A program made the translations under genes and the position numbers. A DNA stretch of 64,000 nt from Natronobacterium haloterrestre (GTDB lineage: Archaea; Halobacteriota; Halobacteria; Halobacteriales; Natrialbaceae). The number at the start of each line of letters is the position of its first letter. The stretch's first letter is position 1. Positions 24,793 to 33,195 of this stretch are shown piece after piece. The stretch lies in NCBI RefSeq assembly GCF_900112205.1, contig NZ_FOKW01000001.1, forward strand, positions 62,001 to 126,000, read 5' to 3'. The notes beneath the pieces are model-generated. The model was not told the origin of the DNA and ran no database searches. It saw only the letters and a list, made by a program, of their open reading frames with translations.

Positions 24793-25983
24793 TCACTCGA
24801 GGCCGTCGGCGGACCCCGCGATCGAGCGGAGCCGGTCGATCCCGAGCGGCGGTCCGCGAACGAGGAGCGTGTCACCGCCCGAACAGGCGACGTCACCGGC
24901 CGGATCGAACGTCCAGTCGCCGTCAGTCCGGCGGATCGCGAGCACGACGACGCCGGTCTCGAGTTCGCCCTCCAGGTCCCCGACGGTCTGTCCGGCGACG
25001 TCGCCGTCCGGGCCGACGTGGACGGCCCCGATCCCCTCCTCGCTGTCCGACAGCGCCTCGCCGAACACCGGGGGGAGTTCCACGTTTCGTACCACGAGTT
25101 CGGCGATATCGACCGCCGCGTCACAGATCTCCTCGGAGGCCGTCGCCAGTCGGAGCAGCCCCCGGAGTTCGTCGGCGTCCCAGCCCTCGATGTCGACGAC
25201 CCACGCCTCGAGGTCGTTGCGCCACTCGTCGGACCGATCCTCGACGGAGAACACCTCGCGGGCGAGTTCCTCGTCGTCGAACCGGGCCGCGCCGTAGCTC
25301 AGTCCGACCGCGAGTTCGGCCGCGTCCTTGAGTTCCACGACCGTCTCGGCCGCACGCTCGAGGGCGTCGCTCGACTCCGCAGGGGTCACTGGCGACGGGA
25401 AAGCATCGCCAGTCGCGCGCCGGTAGACGGCCTCGATCCCCGCCTGCGGTCCGCGACCGACGATCACGTCGCCGGCCTCGAGGCGGTCGTCTCCCTCCGG
25501 GGAGAACGACCACTCCCCCTCGCGCCTGATCGCGATCAGCCTGACGCCGGTCTCGAGGTCGAGCCGGGACTCCCGGAGGTGGCTCCCGGCGAGGTCGGAT
25601 TCGGGGTCGACGGTCGCCCGCACGAGCCGTTCGTCGGCCTCGGGAAAGGCCTGGTCGAACGCCTCGGGGACGCCGCCGTCCTCGAGAACCAGTCGGGCGA
25701 CGTCGGCCGCGGCCTCGGTGATCCGGACGGCGCTCGAGGCGATCTGGTGGAGGCCGACCAGCCGCTCGGCCTCGTCGGCGCGTTTCGCCGCGAGCATCAG
25801 CGCGATCCGGACGTGATACTGCAGGTAGTCGACGCGCGACTCGAGTTCGAGGACCTCGTCGGCCAACGCGGGGTCGTCGTAGCGCAGAGCGGAGTACGCG
25901 AGGTCGACCGCCAGTTCCGAGGAGTCCTTGAGTTCGACGAGCGTCTCCCGGACGTTCCGGGGCTCGTAGGAGATGTCGCGCAT
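24793..25983 (-). CDS. Double PhoU-like/TrkA_C regulator protein
   Basis: 396 residues with an internal duplication: a PhoU-like helical module (ELKDSSELAVDLAYSALR...) followed by a TrkA_C/RCK_C ligand-binding module (GVRLIAIRREGEWSFSPEGD), then the same pair again (ELKDAAELAVGLSYGAAR and GVVVLAIRRTDGDWTF). There are no membrane helices, so it is a soluble protein. RCK_C domains gate ion channels by binding small ligands or ions. It is divergent from two half-MgtE transporter genes and is their likely cytosolic gate or regulator. A TATA-like CTTGATTAC about 27 bases upstream supports the ATG at 25983. A paralog with the same layout lies at 40543. Confidence 0.88.
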   Translation of the reverse strand: MRDISYEPRNVRETLVELKDSSELAVDLAYSALRYDDPALADEVLELESRVDYLQYHVRIALMLAAKRADEAERLVGLHQIASSAVRITEAAADVARLVLEDGGVPEAFDQAFPEADERLVRATVDPESDLAGSHLRESRLDLETGVRLIAIRREGEWSFSPEGDDRLEAGDVIVGRGPQAGIEAVYRRATGDAFPSPVTPAESSDALERAAETVVELKDAAELAVGLSYGAARFDDEELAREVFSVEDRSDEWRNDLEAWVVDIEGWDADELRGLLRLATASEEICDAAVDIAELVVRNVELPPVFGEALSDSEEGIGAVHVGPDGDVAGQTVGDLEGELETGVVVLAIRRTDGDWTFDPAGDVACSGGDTLLVRGPPLGIDRLRSIAGSADGLE

Positions 25984-26062
25984 TACCGTCTCGTGTCGGC
26001 GACCGGTAATCAAGATTGGGTCGAGCGACCCTTCGGAGCGGGCCCACCGAAACCAACGCTTA

Positions 26063-26077
26063 ATGCGGCGGCCGCAT
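26063..26077. promoter_or_regulatory. 15-bp palindrome between the TATA region and the first MgtE-half gene
   Basis: ATGCGGC-G-GCCGCAT has perfect 7-base arms. It sits 12-27 bases before the start of the half-MgtE gene, next to a CGCTTAATG that can serve as its TATA box, so a bound protein would block transcription. It is absent from the second MgtE pair. Confidence 0.5.
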
Positions 26078-26089
26078 ACGTTTGGACAG

Positions 26090-26662
26090 ATGTTCGGTCA
26101 CGACTCCGCCCTCGACGTCTATCGGCAGGCGCTGCCGGTGATCCTCGTCAGCCTCGTCGCTGGGCTGTTCGCCGGCACGCTGCTCGGCACCGAAACGATG
26201 CGCGAGGGAATCGAGAGCGTTCCCGGAATCCTGCTGTTGCTCCCCGCGTTTCTCGCCACCCGCGGCGGCGTCTACGGCTCGCTCGGCGCGCGCCTCTCGA
26301 GCGGGCTCCACCAGGGGTTGATCGACCCTCGCTTCGAGTGGAACGGCCGGCTCAAGAACGCGATCGTCGCGTCCTTCCTCAACGGGATGATCGTCTCCGT
26401 GTTCATCGCCGTCCTCGCCTGGGGAGTCCTGCTGCTCCTGGGGCGGGAGGCCGGTCTCCTCGAACTGGTGATCGTGCTGGTCGTCGCGGCCCTGTTGAGC
26501 GCGTTCGCGATGCTCGGCGTGTTACTCACCGTGATCTTCAAGGGGTATCGACGCGGGCTCGACCCCGACAACGTCATCGGGCCGGTCGTGACGACCGTCG
26601 GCGACGTCTTCGGCGTCGCCTTCCTGCTCGTCGGCATCGCCACCGCCGGGGTGGTGCTGTGA
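26090..26662 (+). CDS. Half-length MgtE-type cation transporter, first half (copy 1)
   Basis: 190 residues, five predicted membrane helices, no cytosolic N-domain and no CBS domains, so it matches only the transmembrane part of MgtE magnesium channels. The pore motif is RGGVYGSLGARLSSGL, and the C-terminal helix keeps the Asp in DPDNVIGPVVTTVGDVFG that binds metal in MgtE. It overlaps the second half by 4 bases (GTGA), so the two are made as a pair and probably form a heterodimer that equals one MgtE pore. The ATG at 26090 follows a CTTAATG box by ~28 bases. Confidence 0.88.
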   Translation: MFGHDSALDVYRQALPVILVSLVAGLFAGTLLGTETMREGIESVPGILLLLPAFLATRGGVYGSLGARLSSGLHQGLIDPRFEWNGRLKNAIVASFLNGMIVSVFIAVLAWGVLLLLGREAGLLELVIVLVVAALLSAFAMLGVLLTVIFKGYRRGLDPDNVIGPVVTTVGDVFGVAFLLVGIATAGVVL

Positions 26663-27261
26663 GCGCCGGCAGCGACGTCCTGGCCGGCGAGGACCTCGAG
26701 GACGACCTCATCGGCAGCTGGACGGTCCGGAACATCGTCTCGACGCTCGTCCCGCTTTTGATCGCGCTGTCGGTGCTGCAGATGGTCTCGGGGACCGTCC
26801 TCGAGACCTTCGAAGATCAACTGCTCGAGAACCCATCCTTGCTCGTCCTCGTCCCCGTGATGATCGGGACTGCCGGCAACCTGGGGTCGATCATGTGCGC
26901 GCGGCTCTCGACCCAGTTGCACCTGGGCACGCTCGAGTTCTCGCCGGACAACCCCGACATTCGGGCGAACGTCGGCGCCGTCATCGGCCTCGCGGCGACG
27001 GTGTTCGTCCTGCTCGGCGTCGCCTCGTGGGCCATCGGGCGGGCCCTCGGCGGCTCGCTCGGACTCGGGACGCTGCTGGTGATCACGATCGTCAGCGGGT
27101 TGCTGCTGGCCGTCTGGGTGGTCGTCGTCAGCACGGTCTCCGTCTACGCGTCCTACCGGCTGGGGTTCGATCCCGACGATACGACGATCCCGGTCGTCAC
27201 CAACGTCTGTGACATCACGGGCGTGTTGATCCTCTTCAGCGTCGTCTGGGTCGTCATCTGA
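26659..27261 (+). CDS. Half-length MgtE-type cation transporter, second half (copy 1)
   Basis: 200 residues starting at GTG 26659, overlapping the first half. It has a short acidic N-terminus then five membrane helices. The pore block is GTAGNLGSIMCARLSTQLHLG and the last helix keeps the Asp of DPDDTTIPVVTNVCDITG. It differs clearly from the first half, so the two are not copies of each other, and each supplies half a pore. The pair lies next to the double PhoU/TrkA_C gene. Confidence 0.88.
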   Translation: MSAGSDVLAGEDLEDDLIGSWTVRNIVSTLVPLLIALSVLQMVSGTVLETFEDQLLENPSLLVLVPVMIGTAGNLGSIMCARLSTQLHLGTLEFSPDNPDIRANVGAVIGLAATVFVLLGVASWAIGRALGGSLGLGTLLVITIVSGLLLAVWVVVVSTVSVYASYRLGFDPDDTTIPVVTNVCDITGVLILFSVVWVVI

Positions 27262-27456
27262 GGCGCTGTCGGCTCCCTCGGTCGCTCCGACTGCCGCCGA
27301 ACGCGGGGTCGCGTTCGATGGGCAGCATGAATGCCCGCCGGTTTGGTAATTACAAGATAGATACGATTGGTTCGAACAGGAGAGGGTCGTCAAAAACGTC
27401 ATTAGAACCCCTCTCGAACTGCATCTTGATCAGGACAAACAGAATAGATATAGGAA

Positions 27457-27466
27457 ATGTTTATTG
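27457..27466 (+). promoter_or_regulatory. TATA box for the cupin gene
   Basis: ATGTTTATTG lies about 28 bases before the ATG at 27490 in a region (27330-27480) that is AT-rich for this chromosome. It favours 27490 over the in-frame ATG at 27457. Confidence 0.55.
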
Positions 27467-27489
27467 CTTGTTCCTGCCTATCATACCCG

Positions 27490-28002
27490 ATGACTCGAGC
27501 AGATTCAGTACGCAAGGAGCGCCCGGTCTCGCCGTTCGTTCGAGGACGAGACGAGGGCGACCGGTTCAACATGTTCGGCGGGCTCACCTTCATCAAGGCG
27601 ACGGGGGAGGAAACCGGCGGTGCCTACGGGCTCATCGAGCAACGCGCCGACGCGGGGATGGCGACGCCGTTGCACGTCCACCGCGCGGAGGACGAACTCT
27701 GGTTCGTGATCGACGGACGGATTTCGGTCCACGTCGACGGAGAGACCGTCACGGTCGGCCCCGGCGACGTCGCTTTCGGCCCGCGAGGTCTGCCCCACGC
27801 GTTCCGCGTCGACGAGGACGCCAGCCGGTACCTCATCGTTCGCAACGCCGGCGGCGAATCCTTCTTCGAGGCCGTGGGCGACCCCGCAGACGACCTGACG
27901 CTTCCCGACCCCCGTCCCACGGAGGCACAACTCGAGCGCCTCGAGGAGGTGCTCGAGACGTACGAACTCGACCTGCTCGGCCCGCCGCCGTTCGACGACT
28001 GA
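27490..28002 (+). CDS. Cupin-domain protein
   Basis: 170 residues. The two cupin motifs are present: TPLHVHRAEDELWFVIDG with the His-His-Glu metal ligands, and GPGDVAFGPRGLPHAF with the last His. It is a single-domain small cupin that binds a metal and may be an enzyme, sensor or isomerase; the substrate is unknown. The C-terminal ~45 residues are an acidic helical tail. Its promoter is separate from the MgtE pair, and the next gene is convergent. Confidence 0.82.
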   Translation: MTRADSVRKERPVSPFVRGRDEGDRFNMFGGLTFIKATGEETGGAYGLIEQRADAGMATPLHVHRAEDELWFVIDGRISVHVDGETVTVGPGDVAFGPRGLPHAFRVDEDASRYLIVRNAGGESFFEAVGDPADDLTLPDPRPTEAQLERLEEVLETYELDLLGPPPFDD

Positions 28003-28063
28003 CCGCCGCACTCGGCGGCCGGTTCTCTCGGCCGCGACGTGGCCGTTTCGGGTGTGCCGACGG

Positions 28064-28864
28064 CTACTCGAGTGCGGCCGGCGGATCCGGCAGTTTCTTC
28101 TGTTCCTCCGGGTCGTGATGGACGATCACCGTCGCATCCGTCGCTCGCGCTCGGTCCCGCACCCGCTGGATCGACTCGAGGGAGTCCTCGAGCGACCAGG
28201 AAAACGACGGGACGCGCTCGCGCTCGTATCCCCCGCGGCTGTTGGCGACGTCGGCGGCGAGGACGACAGCGCTGGACTCGAGTTCGACCGCGAGCGACTG
28301 GTGACCGGGCGTGTGTCCCGGCGTCGGGAACGCCACGACGCTGCCGTCGCCGAAGAGATCGTATTCGCCCGTGACGGCCGTCACGTCGACCGACTCGTCC
28401 CGCAAGGGGGAGAAGTCACCCTCGAGGTAGAACAGCCGCTGGACGCCGTCGGGCCAGAACGCGTACCGCAGTTCCGGCTTCTGGACGACGATTTCGGCCT
28501 CCGGGAACGCGTCGACGTTGCCCGCGTGATCGACGTGGAGATGCGAGAGCACGACGTAGTCGACGTCCCCGGGCTCGTACCCCAGCGCGGCGAGGTGGTC
28601 GGTCGGCGACTGCCCGACCGAGAGGTCGAGCGTCTCGAGGAACGCCGTCATGTGGGCCGCACCGTTCGGCCCGTAGCTTTCGGGATCGGCCGCCATCTCG
28701 CGGCTGATCCCGGTGTCGAAAAGCACCAGCCCCTCGGGGTGCTCGAGGAGGTAACACGGGCACCAGCCGGTGTAGGGTTCGCCGGGGTCCTCGAGTTGCA
28801 TGGCCACGCTGTGATCGAAGGTCCATTCGGCGGTGTTGAGCCGGTAGAGACGACGAACTGTCAT
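28064..28864 (-). CDS. Metallo-beta-lactamase-fold hydrolase (N-acyl homoserine lactonase-like)
   Basis: 266 residues. The HxHxDH motif is SHLHVDHAGN near residue 119, followed by GHTPGHQSL with the next His, LAADV with the bridging Asp and VIVHHDPEE with the last His. The length and the order TGWCPCYLLEHPEGLVLFDTG at the N-terminus fit the lactonase branch. Lactonase activity is not certain because this fold serves many hydrolases. A CTTCTATGG 27 bases before the ATG at 28864 supports that start; the longer upstream frame contains a GGTATC repeat and is not coding. Confidence 0.82.
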   Translation of the reverse strand: MTVRRLYRLNTAEWTFDHSVAMQLEDPGEPYTGWCPCYLLEHPEGLVLFDTGISREMAADPESYGPNGAAHMTAFLETLDLSVGQSPTDHLAALGYEPGDVDYVVLSHLHVDHAGNVDAFPEAEIVVQKPELRYAFWPDGVQRLFYLEGDFSPLRDESVDVTAVTGEYDLFGDGSVVAFPTPGHTPGHQSLAVELESSAVVLAADVANSRGGYERERVPSFSWSLEDSLESIQRVRDRARATDATVIVHHDPEEQKKLPDPPAALE

Positions 28865-28925
28865 ACGTATATTCGGGGCCGATCTCCCATAGAAGGTTCG
28901 CCTAACCGAGGGGTTGGTCATCGCC

Positions 28926-28979
28926 GGTACCGGTATCGGTATCGGTATCGATATCGGTATCGCAATCGCTGTCGCCGTC
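28926..28979. repeat. Degenerate hexanucleotide tandem repeat (GGTATC)
   Basis: Nine 6-base units run in register: GGTACC, GGTATC three times, GATATC, GGTATC, then more diverged GCAATC, GCTGTC, GCCGTC. It lies between two minus-strand genes, just outside the stop of the acyl-CoA synthetase, and does not belong to a supported gene. A similar unit repeat follows serS. Confidence 0.75.
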
Positions 28980-29011
28980 ACCGCCGTTCCTCCCTCGGGC
29001 CCGTCGCCCCA

Positions 29012-31027
29012 TCAGGCGGCCTGTCGCTGCTCGGTTTCGTCCTCCGCGTAGATCGAGTCGACCTCGTCCTCGAACTCCTCGAGGATCGCCCGGCGCTTCT
29101 TCTTCATCGTCGGGGTCAGCAGGTCGTTGTCCTCGGTGAACTCGATCGGGACGATCCGGTACTCCTTGATCGTCTCGTGGGCTTCGAACCGTTCGTTGAC
29201 CGCCTCGACTTCCTCGTCGATGCGCTCCCGGACCCACTCGTGGTCGGCGATTTCATCGGCGCTGTCGGGCAGGTCGACGCCCTCGTTCTCGGCGAGCCGG
29301 CGGAGCGCGTCGACGTTGGGGACGATGAGCGCGCCGACGAACTTCTCGCCGTCGCCGACGACCATGCACTGCTCGACGGGTTCCCGCGCCGCGAAGGCGT
29401 CCTCGATTGGAGCCGGGGCGACGTTCTTCCCGGTCGAGAGGACCAGGAGTTGCTTCGCGCGCTCGTGGAAGACGACGTAGCCGTCGGGTCGGATCGTGAC
29501 GATGTCGCCGGTTCGGAACCACCTCCCGGAAGACGAGTCTTCCGACTCCTCGCTCGCTGTGCTCGCGGGGACGTCTTCCGTGAACGCCCGATCGGTAGCC
29601 TCGGGTTTCTCCCAGTAACCCTCGGCGACGTTCGGCCCCTTCACGAGGAGTTCGCCGGTTTCGCCCGGGGTGTCGGCGGCTTCCCCGTCGGGGACGACGG
29701 TGTCGTCCACTTTCACCTCACAGCCCGGGACCGCCGGCCCGACGGTGCCGATCTTGGGCTCCTCGGGCGGGTTCGTGGTGACGACGGGGGCGGTCTCGGT
29801 CAGCCCGTATCCCTCGAAAATGGGCAGCCCCATCCCGTGATAGAGCGTACAGAGATCGGGCGAGAGCGTGCCGCCCCCGCTGACGAGCATCTCGATGTTC
29901 CCGCCCAGGGCCTCCTTGACCTGGCTGAAGACCAGTTTGTCCGCGATCGAGAGCTTCGCCTCGAGGATCGGTCCCGGATCGTCCGTCCGCTGGTACTCCT
30001 TGCCGACGTCGGTCGCCCAGTTGAAGATCCGTTCTTTGATCGGCGATTCGGTGGCCTGCTCGCGGATGGCGTCGTAGATCTTCTCGTAAACTCGCGGGAC
30101 GCTCGTCGCGCCGGTCGGCTGGACGGCGCCGAAGTCCTCCTGGAGCGTCTCGGAGCTTTCGGCGTACGCGACGGTCGCGCCGGCGGCGAACGGCAGGAAG
30201 TGGCCGGCCGTCCGTTCGAAGACGTGTGCGAGCGGCAGGTACGAGACCATCTTGCTGTCGTCGTCGATCGTCGGCGTGTCCTCGTCCTTGTCCGGCCGTG
30301 GTCCGACGCGACGATAGACCTGGTTGACGTTCGACCGGAAGTTCCGGTGGCTCAGTTTCACGCCCTTGGGCTGGCCGGTCGTTCCGCTCGTGTAGATGAT
30401 GCTCGCCAGGTCGTCCACGTCGGGTTCGTCGACCCACTCCTGGTAGGTCTCCTCGTCGAAGGCCTCCTCGCCCAGATCGTAGACGTCCGCGAGGGTGTAG
30501 ACGTCGTCGCGGTCGTATCCCGAGAGCTCGTCCATCGAGACGAGAAACTCGAGGTCCAGATCGTCTTCGACCTCGAGCACCCGCTCAAGCAGTTCCTCGT
30601 TCTCGACGACGACGCCGTCGGCGTCGGGGTCGTCGAGGAGGTAGCGGGTCTTTTCCGGCGAAGAACTCTTGTAGACAGTCGTGACGACGCCGCCGGCCGA
30701 CAGCAGGGCGAAGTCCGTCTGGGCCCACTCCATGCGCGTCTGGGCGAAGATGCCGACGCGATCCCCCTGCTCGACGCCGAGTTCCCGGAAGCCGGCCGCG
30801 AGTACGCGGACGATCTCGCGCATCTCCGCGTACGACAGGCCGGCGTACTCCCCGTGCGGGGCGGGCGGGAACGCCGTTCCGGCCATGCTCCGGTCGTAGA
30901 TCCCACCGCGATACTGCTGGGCGAGCGAGTTGGCGTTTCGCTCGACCGACTTCTCGAACATTCGGCCGAGGGTCTCGGTCCCCAGCACCTCGCTGTCGAA
31001 CTCCCGTTCCGCGGTTTGCCAGTCCAT
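29012..31027 (-). CDS. AMP-forming acyl-CoA synthetase (long-chain type), copy 1
   Basis: 671 residues. The ATP loop is IYTSGTTGQPKGVKLSHRNF, the adenine region includes YGLTETAPVVTTNPPEEP and the late ligase motif is WFRTGDIVTIRPDGYVVF, with GRLI-like hinge residues. It activates fatty acids with ATP and CoA. Compared with the neighbouring copy it has a short Ser/Glu-rich insert near residue 480 (SEESEDSSSGR) and a Gln/Arg C-terminal tail. The two genes are tandem on the minus strand, 115 bases apart, with very similar stretches, so they come from a duplication. Confidence 0.9.
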   Translation of the reverse strand: MDWQTAEREFDSEVLGTETLGRMFEKSVERNANSLAQQYRGGIYDRSMAGTAFPPAPHGEYAGLSYAEMREIVRVLAAGFRELGVEQGDRVGIFAQTRMEWAQTDFALLSAGGVVTTVYKSSSPEKTRYLLDDPDADGVVVENEELLERVLEVEDDLDLEFLVSMDELSGYDRDDVYTLADVYDLGEEAFDEETYQEWVDEPDVDDLASIIYTSGTTGQPKGVKLSHRNFRSNVNQVYRRVGPRPDKDEDTPTIDDDSKMVSYLPLAHVFERTAGHFLPFAAGATVAYAESSETLQEDFGAVQPTGATSVPRVYEKIYDAIREQATESPIKERIFNWATDVGKEYQRTDDPGPILEAKLSIADKLVFSQVKEALGGNIEMLVSGGGTLSPDLCTLYHGMGLPIFEGYGLTETAPVVTTNPPEEPKIGTVGPAVPGCEVKVDDTVVPDGEAADTPGETGELLVKGPNVAEGYWEKPEATDRAFTEDVPASTASEESEDSSSGRWFRTGDIVTIRPDGYVVFHERAKQLLVLSTGKNVAPAPIEDAFAAREPVEQCMVVGDGEKFVGALIVPNVDALRRLAENEGVDLPDSADEIADHEWVRERIDEEVEAVNERFEAHETIKEYRIVPIEFTEDNDLLTPTMKKKRRAILEEFEDEVDSIYAEDETEQRQAA

Positions 31028-31142
31028 GATTTACCGTACCATGAATCCGTACCTACATGAAAGATGGGTATAGTACAGGGTTAATTGAACAAAATAAATT
31101 ATCCTCGAAATCGCGTGACCGATGATGCCGTGGTACGGGGAA

Positions 31143-33086
31143 TCAGCTTTCGTCGTAAATCCGATCGACCCGGTCCTCGAACTCCTCGAGGATGACCCGT
31201 CGCTTCTTCTTCATCGTGGGGGTCATCATGTCGTTGTCCTCGGTAAACTCGATGGGAACGAGTTCGAACTGCTTGATCTGCTCGTAGGACTCGAAGTCCT
31301 CGTTGACCCGGTCGACTTCTTCCCCGACGTACTCCCGGACACGCTCGTCGTCGCACATGGCTTCGGGGTCGTCGGGGAGGTCGATCCCTTCTTCGTCGGC
31401 CCACTCGCGGATGTGGTCCGTGTTCGGGACGAGCAACGCGCCGACGAACTTCTCGTTGTCGCCGACGACCATCGCCTGTTCGACGACCTCGCTGGCGGCG
31501 AAGGCGTCCTCGATCGGGCCGGGGGCGACGTTCTTCCCCGTCGAGAGCACGAGGATCTGTTTGACTCGGTCGCGGAACTCGATGTAGCCGTCGGGCCGCA
31601 GGTGGACGATATCGCCGGTGCGGAACCAGCCGTCCTCGGTGAACGCCCGGTCGGTCGCGCTCGGTTTCTCCCAGTAGCCGTCGGTGACGTTCGGCCCCGT
31701 CACGACGAGTTCACCGACCTCGCCGGGGTCGTCGAAGGCGGCCTGGTCGGCGACGGACTCGTCGATCCGTAACTCGACGTCCGGCAGCGCCGGGCCGATC
31801 GTCCCGATTTTGGGCTCCTCGGGCGGGTTGACCGCCAGGACCGGCGCGGTCTCTGTCAGCCCGTATCCCTCGTAGATCGGCAGCCCCATCGCGTGATACA
31901 GCGTACACAGCTCCGGCGAGAGGCTTCCGCCGCCACTGATCAGCATCTCGATCTCGCCGCCAAGGGCCTCGCGGACGGTCGAGAAGACGAGTCTGTCGGC
32001 GAGGGCCTGTTTCGCCGACAGCACCGGGCCCGGATCGTCGGTTTCCTGATAGTCGACGCCGACGTCGGTCGCCCACTCGAAGATACGCTTCTTGACCGGG
32101 GATTCACTCGCCTGCTCGCGGATGGCGTCGTAGATCTTCTCGTAGACTCGCGGGACGCTCGTGGCCACGTTCGGCCCGACGGCACTGAAATCCTCCTGGA
32201 GAGTGTCGGGATCCTCGGCGTAGGCCACGCAGCCGCCGCTGGCGAAGATCAGGAAGTGACCCGCGGTCCGCTCGAAGACGTGCGCAAGCGGCAGATACGA
32301 GACGGTCTGTGCGCTCTCGTCGATCGACGGCAGGTCGTCGGGTCTGTCCGGCCGCGGAGCCATCCGCTTTCTGAGCTGATTGACGTTCGCCCGGAAGTTC
32401 CAGTGGGTGAGCTTCACCCCCTTGGGCTGGCCGGTCGTCCCGCTCGTGTAGATCAGGCTCGCCAGGTCGTCCGTGTCGGGTGCGTCGAGCCACTCCTCGT
32501 AGGCTGCCTCGTCGAACGACGATTCGCCGAGTTCGTAGACGTCCGCGAGGGTGTAGATATCCTCACGGTCGTCGTACCCCGAGAGCTCGTCGATCGAGAC
32601 GATGAACTCGAGATCGAGGTCGTCCTCGACCTCGAGCACCCGCTCGAGGGCGTCGCCGTTCTCGACGACGACGCCGTCGGCGTCGGGGTCGTCGAGCAGG
32701 TAGCGAACCTGATCCGGCGAGGAACTCTTGTAGACGGTCGTGACGACCGCGCCGGAAGACAGCAGGGCGAAGTCCGTCTGGGCCCATTCCATGCGGGTGT
32801 TCGAGAAGAGCCCGACGCGATCACCGGTTTCGATCCCTAACTCGCGGAACCCGGCCGCGAGGTTGCGGACGATGTCCCGCATCTCGGCGTAGGAGAGGGT
32901 CCGGAATTCTCCGGGTCTGGCCGCCGAAACGACCGAATCAGTCAGCGACCGTTCGTAGATCCCACCTTTGTACTTCTGGGCCGGCCGATTGGCGTTCCGT
33001 TCCGCCGACTCCTCGAACATTCGTCCGAGCGTCGACTCCCCGATTACCTCGTCGTCGTACTCGCGTTCGGCGTCCCGCCAGTCCAT
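31143..33086 (-). CDS. AMP-forming acyl-CoA synthetase (long-chain type), copy 2
   Basis: 647 residues, paralog of the gene at 29012. The ATP loop IYTSGTTGQPKGVKLTHWNF, the YGLTETAPVLAVNPPEEP block and WFRTGDIVHLRPDGYIEF are almost the same. Differences in the N-terminal acyl-binding half (for example RSLTDSVVSAARPGEF) may change substrate range. A TTTTATCG box at about 33110-33118 lies 27 bases before the ATG, and a TGAAACttGTTTCA palindrome precedes it at 33124-33137, so this copy has its own regulated promoter. Confidence 0.9.
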   Translation of the reverse strand: MDWRDAEREYDDEVIGESTLGRMFEESAERNANRPAQKYKGGIYERSLTDSVVSAARPGEFRTLSYAEMRDIVRNLAAGFRELGIETGDRVGLFSNTRMEWAQTDFALLSSGAVVTTVYKSSSPDQVRYLLDDPDADGVVVENGDALERVLEVEDDLDLEFIVSIDELSGYDDREDIYTLADVYELGESSFDEAAYEEWLDAPDTDDLASLIYTSGTTGQPKGVKLTHWNFRANVNQLRKRMAPRPDRPDDLPSIDESAQTVSYLPLAHVFERTAGHFLIFASGGCVAYAEDPDTLQEDFSAVGPNVATSVPRVYEKIYDAIREQASESPVKKRIFEWATDVGVDYQETDDPGPVLSAKQALADRLVFSTVREALGGEIEMLISGGGSLSPELCTLYHAMGLPIYEGYGLTETAPVLAVNPPEEPKIGTIGPALPDVELRIDESVADQAAFDDPGEVGELVVTGPNVTDGYWEKPSATDRAFTEDGWFRTGDIVHLRPDGYIEFRDRVKQILVLSTGKNVAPGPIEDAFAASEVVEQAMVVGDNEKFVGALLVPNTDHIREWADEEGIDLPDDPEAMCDDERVREYVGEEVDRVNEDFESYEQIKQFELVPIEFTEDNDMMTPTMKKKRRVILEEFEDRVDRIYDES

Positions 33087-33109
33087 ACGTGTGTGAGGGA
33101 ACGTCCCAA

Positions 33110-33137
33110 GCGATAAAACGTGATGAAACTTGTTTCA
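33110..33137 (-). promoter_or_regulatory. TATA box plus palindrome upstream of acyl-CoA synthetase copy 2
   Basis: On the minus strand CGTTTTATCG lies 25-32 bases before the ATG at 33086. Immediately upstream of it is TGAAAC-TT-GTTTCA (33124-33137), a perfect 6-base inverted repeat. This is a typical place for a dimeric regulator next to the TFB/TBP site. No such palindrome is seen before copy 1. Confidence 0.55.
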
Positions 33138-33195
33138 CCTGTCGCTACGTTTATCCGACGCGCCGGACGCCGAACACCGACGCGCTCGTACCGGC

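Noticed and set aside
27262-27480. AT-rich stretch containing GGTTCGAA, resembling a tRNA T-loop
   Set aside because: No matching acceptor or anticodon stems could be folded by eye.
28926-28979. Hexamer array as a CRISPR
   Set aside because: Units are 6 bases with no spacers and no cas gene is near.
28064-28981. Extension of the metallo-beta-lactamase gene to an upstream in-frame start
   Set aside because: The extra N-terminus is only translated hexamer repeat (alternating Ile and Pro) and a TATA box supports the later start.
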